A DNA stretch of 64,000 nt, taken from NCBI RefSeq assembly GCF_020037015.1, contig NZ_JAIQDE010000012.1, positions 1 to 64,000 on the forward strand, in the 5' to 3' direction. This DNA comes from Corallococcus sp. AS-1-6 (lineage in GTDB: Bacteria > Myxococcota > Myxococcia > Myxococcales > Myxococcaceae). How positions within the stretch are numbered: the first letter of the stretch is position 1; each line of letters opens with the position of its first letter. The notes beneath the pieces are model-generated. The model made no database searches. It worked only from the letters and a program-made list of their open reading frames with translations, and was not told the DNA's origin. A program made the translations under genes and the position numbers. This document shows, in pieces, positions 1-7,326 of this stretch.

Positions 1-1
1 C

Positions 2-244
2 GGCCTCGTTTCGGTGGTGCTCACCGGGGATCGTTACGTCGCCTTTCTCGTTTCCACACCCTCTGTGACTACCTCGCTGCGCCGTGCGCTGGAGGAAGGG
101 CAGCAGGCGCAGGCCAAGGGAGACAAGGTGGCCATGGAGGCAGCCCGCCTGCGCGCGACCACTGCGGTCCAATCGCTGTCGCCCGAGGAGCAGGCGCTCG
201 TTGGCCAGCTCATCTTGACCTTCATGCCGAACAACGAAGGCTGA
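2..244 (+). CDS. C-terminal fragment of an unrecognised protein
   Basis: The frame is open from the left edge of the window to a TGA at 242-244, so this is probably the end of a longer gene; a GTG at 14 could also be a start. The visible 80 or so residues begin with a hydrophobic stretch (VVLTGDRYVAFLVS) and continue as a predicted helix rich in Ala, Glu and Arg (RRALEEGQQAQAKGD). I recognise no family or motif. The next gene starts 53 bases downstream on the same strand. Confidence 0.45.
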   Translation, partial: GLVSVVLTGDRYVAFLVSTPSVTTSLRRALEEGQQAQAKGDKVAMEAARLRATTAVQSLSPEEQALVGQLILTFMPNNEG

Positions 245-297
245 AACGGTAAGGTCCACTCCAGGCGTCAGCCAACCCAGGCGCCTGGAGACCGGAC

Positions 298-849
298 ATG
301 CACACCCCGCCCATCCTGGGACCCACCCTCGAAACGCCGCGCCTCATCCTGCGCCCGCCCACGCTCCAGGACCTGGAGGGCTTCGTGGCGATGATGGCGA
401 ACGAGGAGACCGCGCGGTACATCGGCGGCGTCCAGCCCCGCTCCAGCGTGTGGCGCGCCCTCTGCTCCATGGCCGGCTCCTGGGCGCTCCAGGGCTTCGC
501 GCTCTTCTCCGTGTTCGAAAAGGCCACGGGCAAGTGGGTGGGCCGCCTGGGGCCCTGGCAGCCCGCGGAGTGGCCGGGCACGGAGGTCGGTTGGAGCCTG
601 GCGCGCGACGCCTGGGGCAAGGGCTACGCGACGGAGGGCGCGACGGCCGCCATCGACTGGGCCTTCGACCACCTCGGGTGGACGGAGGTCATCCACTCCA
701 TCTCCCCGCCGAACGAGCCCTCGAAGCAGGTGGCCCGCCGGCTGGGCTCGCGCTTCCTGCGCATGGGCATGCTGCCGGCGCCCTACAACGACCACCCGGT
801 GGAGATCTGGGGCCAGAGCCGCGAGGAGTGGCGGACACGCAAGCGGTAG
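298..849 (+). CDS. GNAT family N-acetyltransferase (RimJ/RimL type)
   Basis: 183 residues. The N-terminal pattern LETPRLILRPPTLQDLEGF is the usual opening of RimJ/RimL-like GNATs, and the acetyl-CoA binding region appears as EVGWSLARDAWGKGYATEG followed by the helix TAAIDWAFDHLG. Members transfer acetyl from acetyl-CoA to amino groups of proteins, antibiotics or small amines; the substrate cannot be read from sequence. The ATG at 298 is preceded by GGAG at good spacing. A histidine phosphatase follows 14 bases after the stop, so the two may be co-transcribed, although no functional link is evident. Confidence 0.88.
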   Translation: MHTPPILGPTLETPRLILRPPTLQDLEGFVAMMANEETARYIGGVQPRSSVWRALCSMAGSWALQGFALFSVFEKATGKWVGRLGPWQPAEWPGTEVGWSLARDAWGKGYATEGATAAIDWAFDHLGWTEVIHSISPPNEPSKQVARRLGSRFLRMGMLPAPYNDHPVEIWGQSREEWRTRKR

Positions 850-863
850 TACAGATTGGCGCC

Positions 864-1460
864 ATGAACACACGCGCCCCCCAGGTGGTCCTCGTCCGTC
901 ACGGTGAGACGGAGTGGAGCCGCAGCAGCCAGCACACCGGCCGCACGGACCTGCCGCTCTTGGAGGAGGGCCGCCAGATGGCGGAGCGGCTCCGCGCGCC
1001 GCTGGGCAAGTGGCGCTTCGCCGCCGTGTGGACCAGCCCGCTGATGCGCGCGTGGGAGACGTGCGTGCTCTCGGGCTACGGCGACGTGGCCCAGAAGAAG
1101 GACGACCTGATGGAGTTCGACTACGGCGACTACGAGGGCCGCACCGGCGCGGACATCCGCACCACGCGCCCGGACTGGACGCTGTGGAAGGACGGCGTGC
1201 CCAACGGAGAGACGCTGGAGCAGGTGGGCGCCCGCGCCGACCGCATCATCGCGGAGGCGCGCGCCCTCCAGGACGACGTGCTCCTCTTCTCCCACGGGCA
1301 CATGCTGCGCATCCTCGCCTCGCGCTGGCTGGGCCTGCCCCCGGACGGAGGCAGGCTGTTCCACCTGGGCACGGCGTCCATCAGCGTGCTGGGCTCCGAG
1401 GCCGGCGGCAGGCAGCCGGTCCTCGTGAGCTGGAACGACACCACGCACCTGCGGGAGTGA
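864..1460 (+). CDS. Histidine phosphatase family protein (phosphoglycerate mutase-like)
   Basis: 198 residues from ATG 864. The catalytic signature LVRHGETEW lies at residues 10-18 and supplies the nucleophilic His. The second catalytic His is in LLFSHGHMLRILASRWLGL near residue 148, and the Glu loop is around MEFDYGDYEG. The family hydrolyses phosphomonoesters or moves phosphate through a phospho-His intermediate; close relatives include alpha-ribazole phosphatase and broad small-molecule phosphatases, so the substrate is open. The gene converges on trpG with only seven bases between the stop codons and no visible terminator hairpin. Confidence 0.88.
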   Translation: MNTRAPQVVLVRHGETEWSRSSQHTGRTDLPLLEEGRQMAERLRAPLGKWRFAAVWTSPLMRAWETCVLSGYGDVAQKKDDLMEFDYGDYEGRTGADIRTTRPDWTLWKDGVPNGETLEQVGARADRIIAEARALQDDVLLFSHGHMLRILASRWLGLPPDGGRLFHLGTASISVLGSEAGGRQPVLVSWNDTTHLRE

Positions 1461-1467
1461 CGGACCG

Positions 1468-2031
1468 CTACAGCTTCCCCTCCAGGAAGTTGCGCACCAG
1501 CGACGGGCCCTCCGGCGTCAGCACGCTCTCCGGATGGAACTGCAGGCCCACCACCGGCCGCGTGCGGTGGCGCAGCGCCATCACCAGGCCGTCCTGGCTC
1601 CACGCGGTGGCCTCCAGCTCCGCGGGCATGGACTGCGCCGCCACCACCAGCGAGTGGTAGCGCGCCGCCTGGAAGCCCTGCCGCACGCCGGTGAAGACGC
1701 CGGTGCCGTCATGGCGGATGTGCGCCGCCTTGCCGTGCACGGGCTCCGGCGCGCGCACCACCTGTCCGCCGAACGCCGCGCCAATGGACTGGTGCCCCAG
1801 GCACACGCCCAGCACCGGCACGCGAGACTGGGAGATGGCCGCCACGCTCACCCCGGCCTCGTGCGGCGTGCACGGCCCCGGGGACACCACCAGGTGAGAC
1901 GCGCCCGACGCCGCGATGCCCGCGACGTCCAGCGCGTCGTTGCGCACCACCTTCACCTCCGCGCCCAGCGTGTAGAGCAACTGCACCAGGTTGAAGGTGA
2001 ACGAGTCGTAGTTGTCGATGACGAGGATCAC
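1468..2031 (-). CDS. trpG: Anthranilate synthase component II (glutamine amidotransferase)
   Basis: 187 residues starting at GTG 2031; the start overlaps the trpE stop as GTGA. Class I glutamine amidotransferase: it begins ILVIDNYDSFTFNLVQ, has the oxyanion strand SPGPCTP, the nucleophile elbow GVCLGHQSIGAAFGG, and the catalytic His-Glu in LQFHPESVLT. It releases ammonia from glutamine for TrpE to aminate chorismate, the first committed step of tryptophan synthesis. PabA, its folate-pathway twin, is nearly indistinguishable; the adjoining TrpE-like subunit favours trpG, but a shared amphibolic role cannot be excluded. No trpD or trpC follows; the next gene downstream is convergent. Confidence 0.9.
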   Translation of the reverse strand: MILVIDNYDSFTFNLVQLLYTLGAEVKVVRNDALDVAGIAASGASHLVVSPGPCTPHEAGVSVAAISQSRVPVLGVCLGHQSIGAAFGGQVVRAPEPVHGKAAHIRHDGTGVFTGVRQGFQAARYHSLVVAAQSMPAELEATAWSQDGLVMALRHRTRPVVGLQFHPESVLTPEGPSLVRNFLEGKL

Positions 2032-3524
2032 CGCCCACCTCCTTCGCGAGCCAGGCGCAGCGCGGCGGCCATGGCGCCCGCCTTCGCCTCCGTCTCGTCC
2101 GCTTCCTTCATGGGGTCCGAGTCCGCCACCAGCCCCGCCCCGGCGGTCCACATCGTGCGGTCGCCGTCCACGAAGAAGGTGCGCAGCGCGATGGCCACGT
2201 CCAGCGTGCCGCAGAAGGACAGGTAGCCCACCGCGCCGGCATAGGGCCCGCGCCGCATGGGCTCCAGCTCGTCGATGATCTGCATCGCGCGGATCTTGGG
2301 CGCGCCCGACACGGTGCCCGCGGGGAAGGTGCTCGCCAGCGCGTCCAGCGCGTCGAAGCGCGAGGTGTCCAGCTTGCCGCGCACCTGGGACACGATGTGC
2401 ATCACGTGGCTGTAGCGCTCGATGATCATCAGGTCCTCGATGCGCACCGTGCCCGGCGCGGCCACGCGGCCCACGTCGTTGCGCCCCAGGTCCACCAGCA
2501 TGATGTGCTCCGCGCGCTCCTTCTCGTCCGCGAGCAACTCCTTCTCCAGCGCCTGGTCCTCGGCCTCGGAGCCGCCCCGGCGGCGCGTGCCCGCGATGGG
2601 CCGCACCACCACGTCCCCGTCGCGCACCTGCACCAGCAGCTCCGGCGACGCGCCCACCAGCGCGCGCGCCTCGCCCAGGTCCACCAGGAACAGGTACGGC
2701 GACGGGTTCACCCGCCGGAGCGCCCGGTAGAGCGACAGCGGGGGGATGGCGCCCTTCGCCTCGAACCTGCGCGCGAGCACCGCCTGGAAGCAGTCGCCCG
2801 CGCGCACGTACTCCTTCACCTTGTCCACCGCCCGGGCGTAGCCCTCGCGGTCCCAGCACGCGACGGGGGCCGGCGCGTTCTTCTGCGCGGGGACGGCGGC
2901 GTAGGCCTCCGGCGGCAGCGGCCGGCGCAGCTTCTCCGCCAGGCCTTCCGCGCGCGCCTCCGCGTCCTTCAGCGCCGCCGCCACGCTGCCGTGCAGCGCG
3001 GGCCGCGCGATGGAGATGGCCTTGAGCGTCTGGGTGCGCGTGTCGTGGGTGACGAAGTCCTCCGCGATGAGCCACTCGGAGTCCGGGAAGCCCGTGTCGC
3101 GCGGGTGGCGGTCCGGCACGCTCGGCTCGAACCACGACGTGGCGTTGTAGCCCAGGTAGCCCACGAGCCCGCCCAGGAAGGGCGCCTCGCCCGGCAGCGT
3201 CGCCACGGACAGCTCGCGCCACAGCGTGCGCAGCACGTCCAGCGGCCGGCCGTCGCGGCGCTCCTCCTGCGAGCCACGCCACAACGTGAGCCCGTCCCGG
3301 TCCAGCCGCACGCGGCCCGCCGGGTTCACGCCCACGTGGCTGTAGCGCCCGAAGCGCTCGCCGCCGTAGCACGACTCGAGGATGAAGCCGCGGCTCCCAC
3401 CGCCCAGCTTCAGGTATGCCGACAGCGGCGTATCCAGGTCCGCCGGCAGCTCCACCGACACCGGCACCGCCTGTCCCGCCTCCGCGCGCTGCCGGTAGGC
3501 TGCCTTCCGCTCCTGCGCATCCAT
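2028..3524 (-). CDS. trpE: Anthranilate synthase component I
   Basis: 498 residues from ATG 3524; an ATG at 3551 would add nine residues and cannot be ruled out. The N-terminal regulatory region holds the tryptophan-site pattern FILESCYGGERFGRYSHVG, and the C-terminal chorismate-binding domain shows IAGTRRRGGSEAED, VDLGRNDVGRVA, FPAGTVSGAPKIRAMQIIDELE and RGPYAGAVGY. It converts chorismate and ammonia to anthranilate together with the downstream trpG product, whose start codon overlaps its stop. The LES element typical of feedback-inhibited enzymes suggests control by tryptophan. No leader peptide or attenuator was seen upstream. Confidence 0.93.
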   Translation of the reverse strand: MDAQERKAAYRQRAEAGQAVPVSVELPADLDTPLSAYLKLGGGSRGFILESCYGGERFGRYSHVGVNPAGRVRLDRDGLTLWRGSQEERRDGRPLDVLRTLWRELSVATLPGEAPFLGGLVGYLGYNATSWFEPSVPDRHPRDTGFPDSEWLIAEDFVTHDTRTQTLKAISIARPALHGSVAAALKDAEARAEGLAEKLRRPLPPEAYAAVPAQKNAPAPVACWDREGYARAVDKVKEYVRAGDCFQAVLARRFEAKGAIPPLSLYRALRRVNPSPYLFLVDLGEARALVGASPELLVQVRDGDVVVRPIAGTRRRGGSEAEDQALEKELLADEKERAEHIMLVDLGRNDVGRVAAPGTVRIEDLMIIERYSHVMHIVSQVRGKLDTSRFDALDALASTFPAGTVSGAPKIRAMQIIDELEPMRRGPYAGAVGYLSFCGTLDVAIALRTFFVDGDRTMWTAGAGLVADSDPMKEADETEAKAGAMAAALRLAREGGGR

Positions 3525-3572
3525 GGTCGATTGCCCTGACCCCTCTTCCATCACCCGGAGGGGCGCCCGGGT

Positions 3573-3588
3573 GCCCGGCCTTCCGGGC
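3573..3588 (-). terminator. Short GC hairpin downstream of the SH3-domain gene
   Basis: GCCCGG, a four-base loop and CCGGGC form a six-pair stem just after the stop of the minus-strand gene ending at 3596 and before trpE. There is no clear T tract, so termination is only a possibility. Confidence 0.35.
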
Positions 3589-3595
3589 CCTGCAC

Positions 3596-4498
3596 CTACG
3601 GCTTCGCGACGGGCTTCGCCTGGGCGAACACGCCGTCCTTCCACTGATAGACCTCGCGCTCCGTAACCTTCTGGGGCTTGCCTTCTTCCTCCTCCTCGAC
3701 GTTCGTGCGCACCACCAGCGCGCGCTTCTCGGCCGGCCGGAAGGAGACCTCGAAGGTGCTCTCGTTCGGGGGGTCCATCAGCCCGCCCAGCTCCAGCGCC
3801 ACCTTCGCCTTGCCCAGCACGCCCGGCTTCCCGTTGGCCCCGGTGTAGCTCACGTAGGACGTGACGAAGTCGCCGCAACGCTCCGGCGCGGAGTCCAGTT
3901 GGAGCAGCGGCACGCCCGCCTGCTTCGCGGGCACCAGCTTCACCGTCACCGGACCGCCCCGGCCCTCGCCGTACGCCGTGGACGCCACCGCCACGTCCAC
4001 GCTGCTCACCCGGCGCGGCGGCTTCACGCCCGGCTCCAGCACGCGCACGCGCGCCTTGAACTCGTTGCTCATCACCACCGTGGCCACTTCCATCTCGCCG
4101 TCGCCGTCCAGGTCGGCCTCGAAGCGGAACGGCGTGAGCGTGTTGCCGAAGACCCAACCGGTGACGGGGGCCGCGCCCTTCGCGTCCACGACGGACACCT
4201 GGTACCAGGTGTTGACGTACTCGCCGACCTTCGCGCGCTCCCCCGCCTTCACGACCTTCACGGGCGTGCCCAGCATCAACGTCCGGACCACGGACGCGTC
4301 CGCCGCCGCGCTCGCGCGCAGGTTCGCCTCGTCCACGCCCAGGTAGACCGTCTGCCCGGCGGTGAAGGCGGTGAACTCGAAGGACGCCGGATCCGGCGCG
4401 CCCTCCTCCACCACGGAGGCGCTGTATTCGAGCACGGCGTCCGGCGGCGGAGGGGACTGCGCCAGGGTGAGGGCCAGGAGGAGCGCGGACGGCGTCAT
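3596..4498 (-). CDS. Secreted SH3-like (SH3b) domain protein
   Basis: 300 residues from ATG 4498, chosen because MTPSALLLALTLAQS then reads as a cleavable signal peptide. Around residues 55-120 there is a bacterial SH3 pattern: NLRASAAADASVVRTL, GTPVKVV, then TWYQVSV and GWVFGN, as in peptidoglycan-associated SH3b domains. The region that follows includes FEADLDGDGEMEVATVV, an FG-GAP/dockerin-like acidic loop that may bind calcium. The rest is beta-rich with no recognised catalytic motif. It is probably periplasmic or secreted. The gene is divergent from the repair cassette at 4702 and is followed on its own strand by trpE. Confidence 0.75.
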   Translation of the reverse strand: MTPSALLLALTLAQSPPPPDAVLEYSASVVEEGAPDPASFEFTAFTAGQTVYLGVDEANLRASAAADASVVRTLMLGTPVKVVKAGERAKVGEYVNTWYQVSVVDAKGAAPVTGWVFGNTLTPFRFEADLDGDGEMEVATVVMSNEFKARVRVLEPGVKPPRRVSSVDVAVASTAYGEGRGGPVTVKLVPAKQAGVPLLQLDSAPERCGDFVTSYVSYTGANGKPGVLGKAKVALELGGLMDPPNESTFEVSFRPAEKRALVVRTNVEEEEEGKPQKVTEREVYQWKDGVFAQAKPVAKP

Positions 4499-4701
4499 CG
4501 CGAAAGGGTCCGAGGTGGAGGGTTTCCCCGGGTTTATCCCCTGTCCACGCCCACCATCCAAGGGGCCCTCCAGTCCCTGGCTTCGTCGTTTGGAGCGCAA
4601 GCATGGCCAGGACGGACGCCCGCCCCCTTGTCAGCGGAGCACGGAGGAGGGTCCGGCCGTGGGTGGCCCCTGCTCCAAGGCCTCGTTACCTCTAGAGGAC
4701 C

Positions 4702-5724
4702 GTGGCCACCGCGACCCACCAGGAACGAACGCCGCTGGTTTCCGTGACGCCGCAGGGGCTGTACTGCCAGGCGGGGAACTTCCACATCGACCCATGGCGT
4801 CCGGTGGAGCGGGCGCTCGTCACGCACGCGCACGGCGACCACGCCCGGAGCGGGAGCCAGCGCTACCTGGGCGCCTCGCCCGGACGGGGCCTGTTGCAAC
4901 GCCGCCTGGGCGCGGACGCGGTCATCGACACGCTGGAGTACGGCGAGGCGCTGAAGGTGGGCGACACCACCGTGAGCTTCCACCCGGCGGGCCACGTGCT
5001 GGGCAGCGCGCAGATCCGCGTCGAGCACCGGGGCGAGGTGTGGATCATCTCCGGCGACTACAAGCGCACGCCGGACCCCACGTGCGCGCCCTTCGAAGTG
5101 GTGCGCTGCCACACCTTCATCACGGAGGCGACGTTCGGCCTGCCCATCTACCGCTGGGACGACACGGGCCTCGTGGCCCAGGACATCCTGCGCTGGTGGG
5201 ACGCGAACCGCGAGGCGGGCCGCTCCGCGGTGCTCTTCTGCTACGCGCTGGGCAAGGCGCAGCGCCTGCTGGCGGAGCTGGGGAAGCTCACGGACCGGCC
5301 GGCCTACGTGCACGGCGCGGTGAACGGGCTCGTCACCGCGTACCGCGAAGCGGGCGTCGCGATGCTGCCCACGCAACTGGTGTCGGAGACGGAGAAGGGC
5401 GCGTCCTTCGCGGGCGCGCTGGTGCTGGCGCCGCCGAGCGCGGCCGGCTCCACGTGGATGCGCCGCTTCGGTGAAGCGGAGACGGGCTTCGCGTCGGGGT
5501 GGATGCGCGTGCGCGGCAACCGCCGCCGCCGGGGCTACGACCGGGGCTTCGTGCTCTCCGACCACGCGGACTGGCCGGACCTCCTGCGCACGGTGGCGGA
5601 CACGCAGGCGGAGAAGGTGCTCGTCACGCACGGCTACACGGACCCCTTGTCGCACTACCTGCGGGAGCGGGGCGTGGACGCCTCGCCGCTCGCCACGCCC
5701 TTCGAGGGCGAAGCGGAGGACTGA
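4702..5724 (+). CDS. Ligase-associated DNA exonuclease (metallo-beta-lactamase fold)
   Basis: 340 residues from GTG 4702, preceded by GAGG. The MBL metal site is seen in LVTHAHGDHARSGS (HxHxDH), the mid-chain FHPAGHVLGSAQI and SGDYKRTPDPT, with a late His in SDHADWPDL and a beta-CASP-like VLVTHGYTDPL segment, as in SNM1/Artemis-type nucleases. This is the exonuclease member of the four-gene ligase-associated cassette that continues with the ligase, helicase and PdeM at 5728-10491. The next start codon is three bases beyond its stop. The expected role is trimming DNA ends before ligation. Confidence 0.9.
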   Translation: MATATHQERTPLVSVTPQGLYCQAGNFHIDPWRPVERALVTHAHGDHARSGSQRYLGASPGRGLLQRRLGADAVIDTLEYGEALKVGDTTVSFHPAGHVLGSAQIRVEHRGEVWIISGDYKRTPDPTCAPFEVVRCHTFITEATFGLPIYRWDDTGLVAQDILRWWDANREAGRSAVLFCYALGKAQRLLAELGKLTDRPAYVHGAVNGLVTAYREAGVAMLPTQLVSETEKGASFAGALVLAPPSAAGSTWMRRFGEAETGFASGWMRVRGNRRRRGYDRGFVLSDHADWPDLLRTVADTQAEKVLVTHGYTDPLSHYLRERGVDASPLATPFEGEAED

Positions 5725-5727
5725 CGC

Positions 5728-7326
5728 GTGCGAGCCCTGGCCGACCTCTACGACACGCTCGACCAGACCACCTCCACCAACGCCAAGGTGGAGGCGATGG
5801 CGCGCTACTTCCGGACGACGCCGCCGGAGGACGCCGCCTGGGGCCTGTTCTTCCTCACGGGCCAGAAGCTCAAGCGGCTGCTCACGTCGAAGCTGCTGGT
5901 GGGCTGGACGCAGGAGCTCACCGGCATCCCGGACTGGCTCTTCGACGAGGTCTACGCGTCGGTGGGAGACCTGGCGGAGGTGATTGCCCTGCTGCTCGAC
6001 GGAGCGAACCTCCCGCCCGAGCACGCCGAGGAGCTCCCCCTCTCGCGATGGTTGGAGGAGCGTCTGTTGCCCCTGCGCGGCCTGGACGCGGCGGAGCAGC
6101 GCGAGCGCGTGGTGGGCTGGTGGAGGTCCATGCCCCGCCGCGAGCTGTTCCTCCTCAACAAGATGCTCACAGGCGAGCTGCGCGTGGGCGTGTCCAACAC
6201 GCTGGTGGTGCGAGCCATCGCGCAAGTGACAGGCCTGCCCCCGCCCAGCGTGGCGCACCGGCTGATGGGCACGTGGACGCCGACGAAGGCGTTCTTCGAA
6301 CAGCTCGTGGCGCCGGACGTCTCGGACGGGCACGTGTCGCGCCCGTATCCCTATTACCTCGCGTCACCGCTGGAGCAGCCGGCGGAGTCGCTGGGCGAGT
6401 TGGGTGACTGGCTCGTCGAATGGAAGTGGGACGGCATCCGGGGCCAGCTCATCCGCCGCCAGGGCGACGTGTTCCTCTGGAGCCGGGGCGAGGAGCTGAT
6501 CACCGAGCGCTTCCCCGAAATCACCGAGGCCGCCCGGGCCCTGCCCGAAGGCACGGTGCTCGACGGCGAGGTGATGGCCTACGAGGACGGCGTCCCCCTG
6601 CCCTTCGCCCGGCTCCAGCGCCGCATTGGCAGACAGAAGCTCACGCCCAAGGTGCTGGCGGAGGCCCCCGCCGCGTTCGTCGTCTACGACCTGCTGGAGC
6701 AGGACGGGAAGGACATGCGCGAGCTGCCCCTGCGCGAGCGCCGCGCGAGGCTGGAGGCGCTGCTCAAGGACCACCCCCGCTTCCCCCTCTCCCCCACGGT
6801 GACGGCTCCGTCGTGGGAGGCGCTGGCGGAGCTGCGCAAGGAGTCCCGCGCGCGCAACGTCGAGGGCTTGATGATCAAGCGCCTGGACTCGGTGTACCAG
6901 ACGGGGCGCAAGCGCGGCGATTGGTGGAAGTGGAAGATCGACCCGTACACCGTGGACGCGGTGCTGCTCTACGCGCACCCAGGCCACGGCCGGCGCTCGT
7001 CGCTCTACACGGACTACACCTTCGCGGTGTGGAACGGCGAGGACCTGCTCCCGGTGACGAAGGCCTACTCGGGCCTCACCGACGAGGAGATCAGCCGGCT
7101 CGACCGGTGGATCCGCGCCCACACGCGGGAGAAGTTCGGCCCTGTGCGCTCGGTGGATCCAGAGCAGGTGTTCGAGCTGCACTTCGAAGCCATCGCGCCG
7201 TCTCCACGCCACAAGTCGGGCGTCGCCCTGCGCTTCCCACGCATCGCCCGCTGGCGCGCGGACAAGACGGCGAGGGACGCGGACACGCTCGACTCGTTGA
7301 AGGGGCTGCTCCATGCAGCCCACTAG
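5728..7326 (+). CDS. ATP-dependent DNA ligase of the ligase-associated repair cassette
   Basis: 532 residues from GTG 5728. The N-terminal 200 residues match a ligase DNA-binding domain (LNKMLTGELRVGVSNTLVVRAIAQ). The adenylation motif I is EWKWDGIRGQ, with the AMP-accepting Lys near residue 233; LDGEVMAYED and VEGLMIKRLDSVYQTGRKRGDWWKWK are motifs III and IV-V. The C-terminal OB domain ends the chain. It seals nicks using ATP and is distinct from the replicative NAD-dependent LigA. Relatives in this cassette are annotated as cisplatin-damage-response ligases. The helicase start at 7313 overlaps its last 14 bases, which suggests translational coupling. Confidence 0.93.
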   Translation: MRALADLYDTLDQTTSTNAKVEAMARYFRTTPPEDAAWGLFFLTGQKLKRLLTSKLLVGWTQELTGIPDWLFDEVYASVGDLAEVIALLLDGANLPPEHAEELPLSRWLEERLLPLRGLDAAEQRERVVGWWRSMPRRELFLLNKMLTGELRVGVSNTLVVRAIAQVTGLPPPSVAHRLMGTWTPTKAFFEQLVAPDVSDGHVSRPYPYYLASPLEQPAESLGELGDWLVEWKWDGIRGQLIRRQGDVFLWSRGEELITERFPEITEAARALPEGTVLDGEVMAYEDGVPLPFARLQRRIGRQKLTPKVLAEAPAAFVVYDLLEQDGKDMRELPLRERRARLEALLKDHPRFPLSPTVTAPSWEALAELRKESRARNVEGLMIKRLDSVYQTGRKRGDWWKWKIDPYTVDAVLLYAHPGHGRRSSLYTDYTFAVWNGEDLLPVTKAYSGLTDEEISRLDRWIRAHTREKFGPVRSVDPEQVFELHFEAIAPSPRHKSGVALRFPRIARWRADKTARDADTLDSLKGLLHAAH

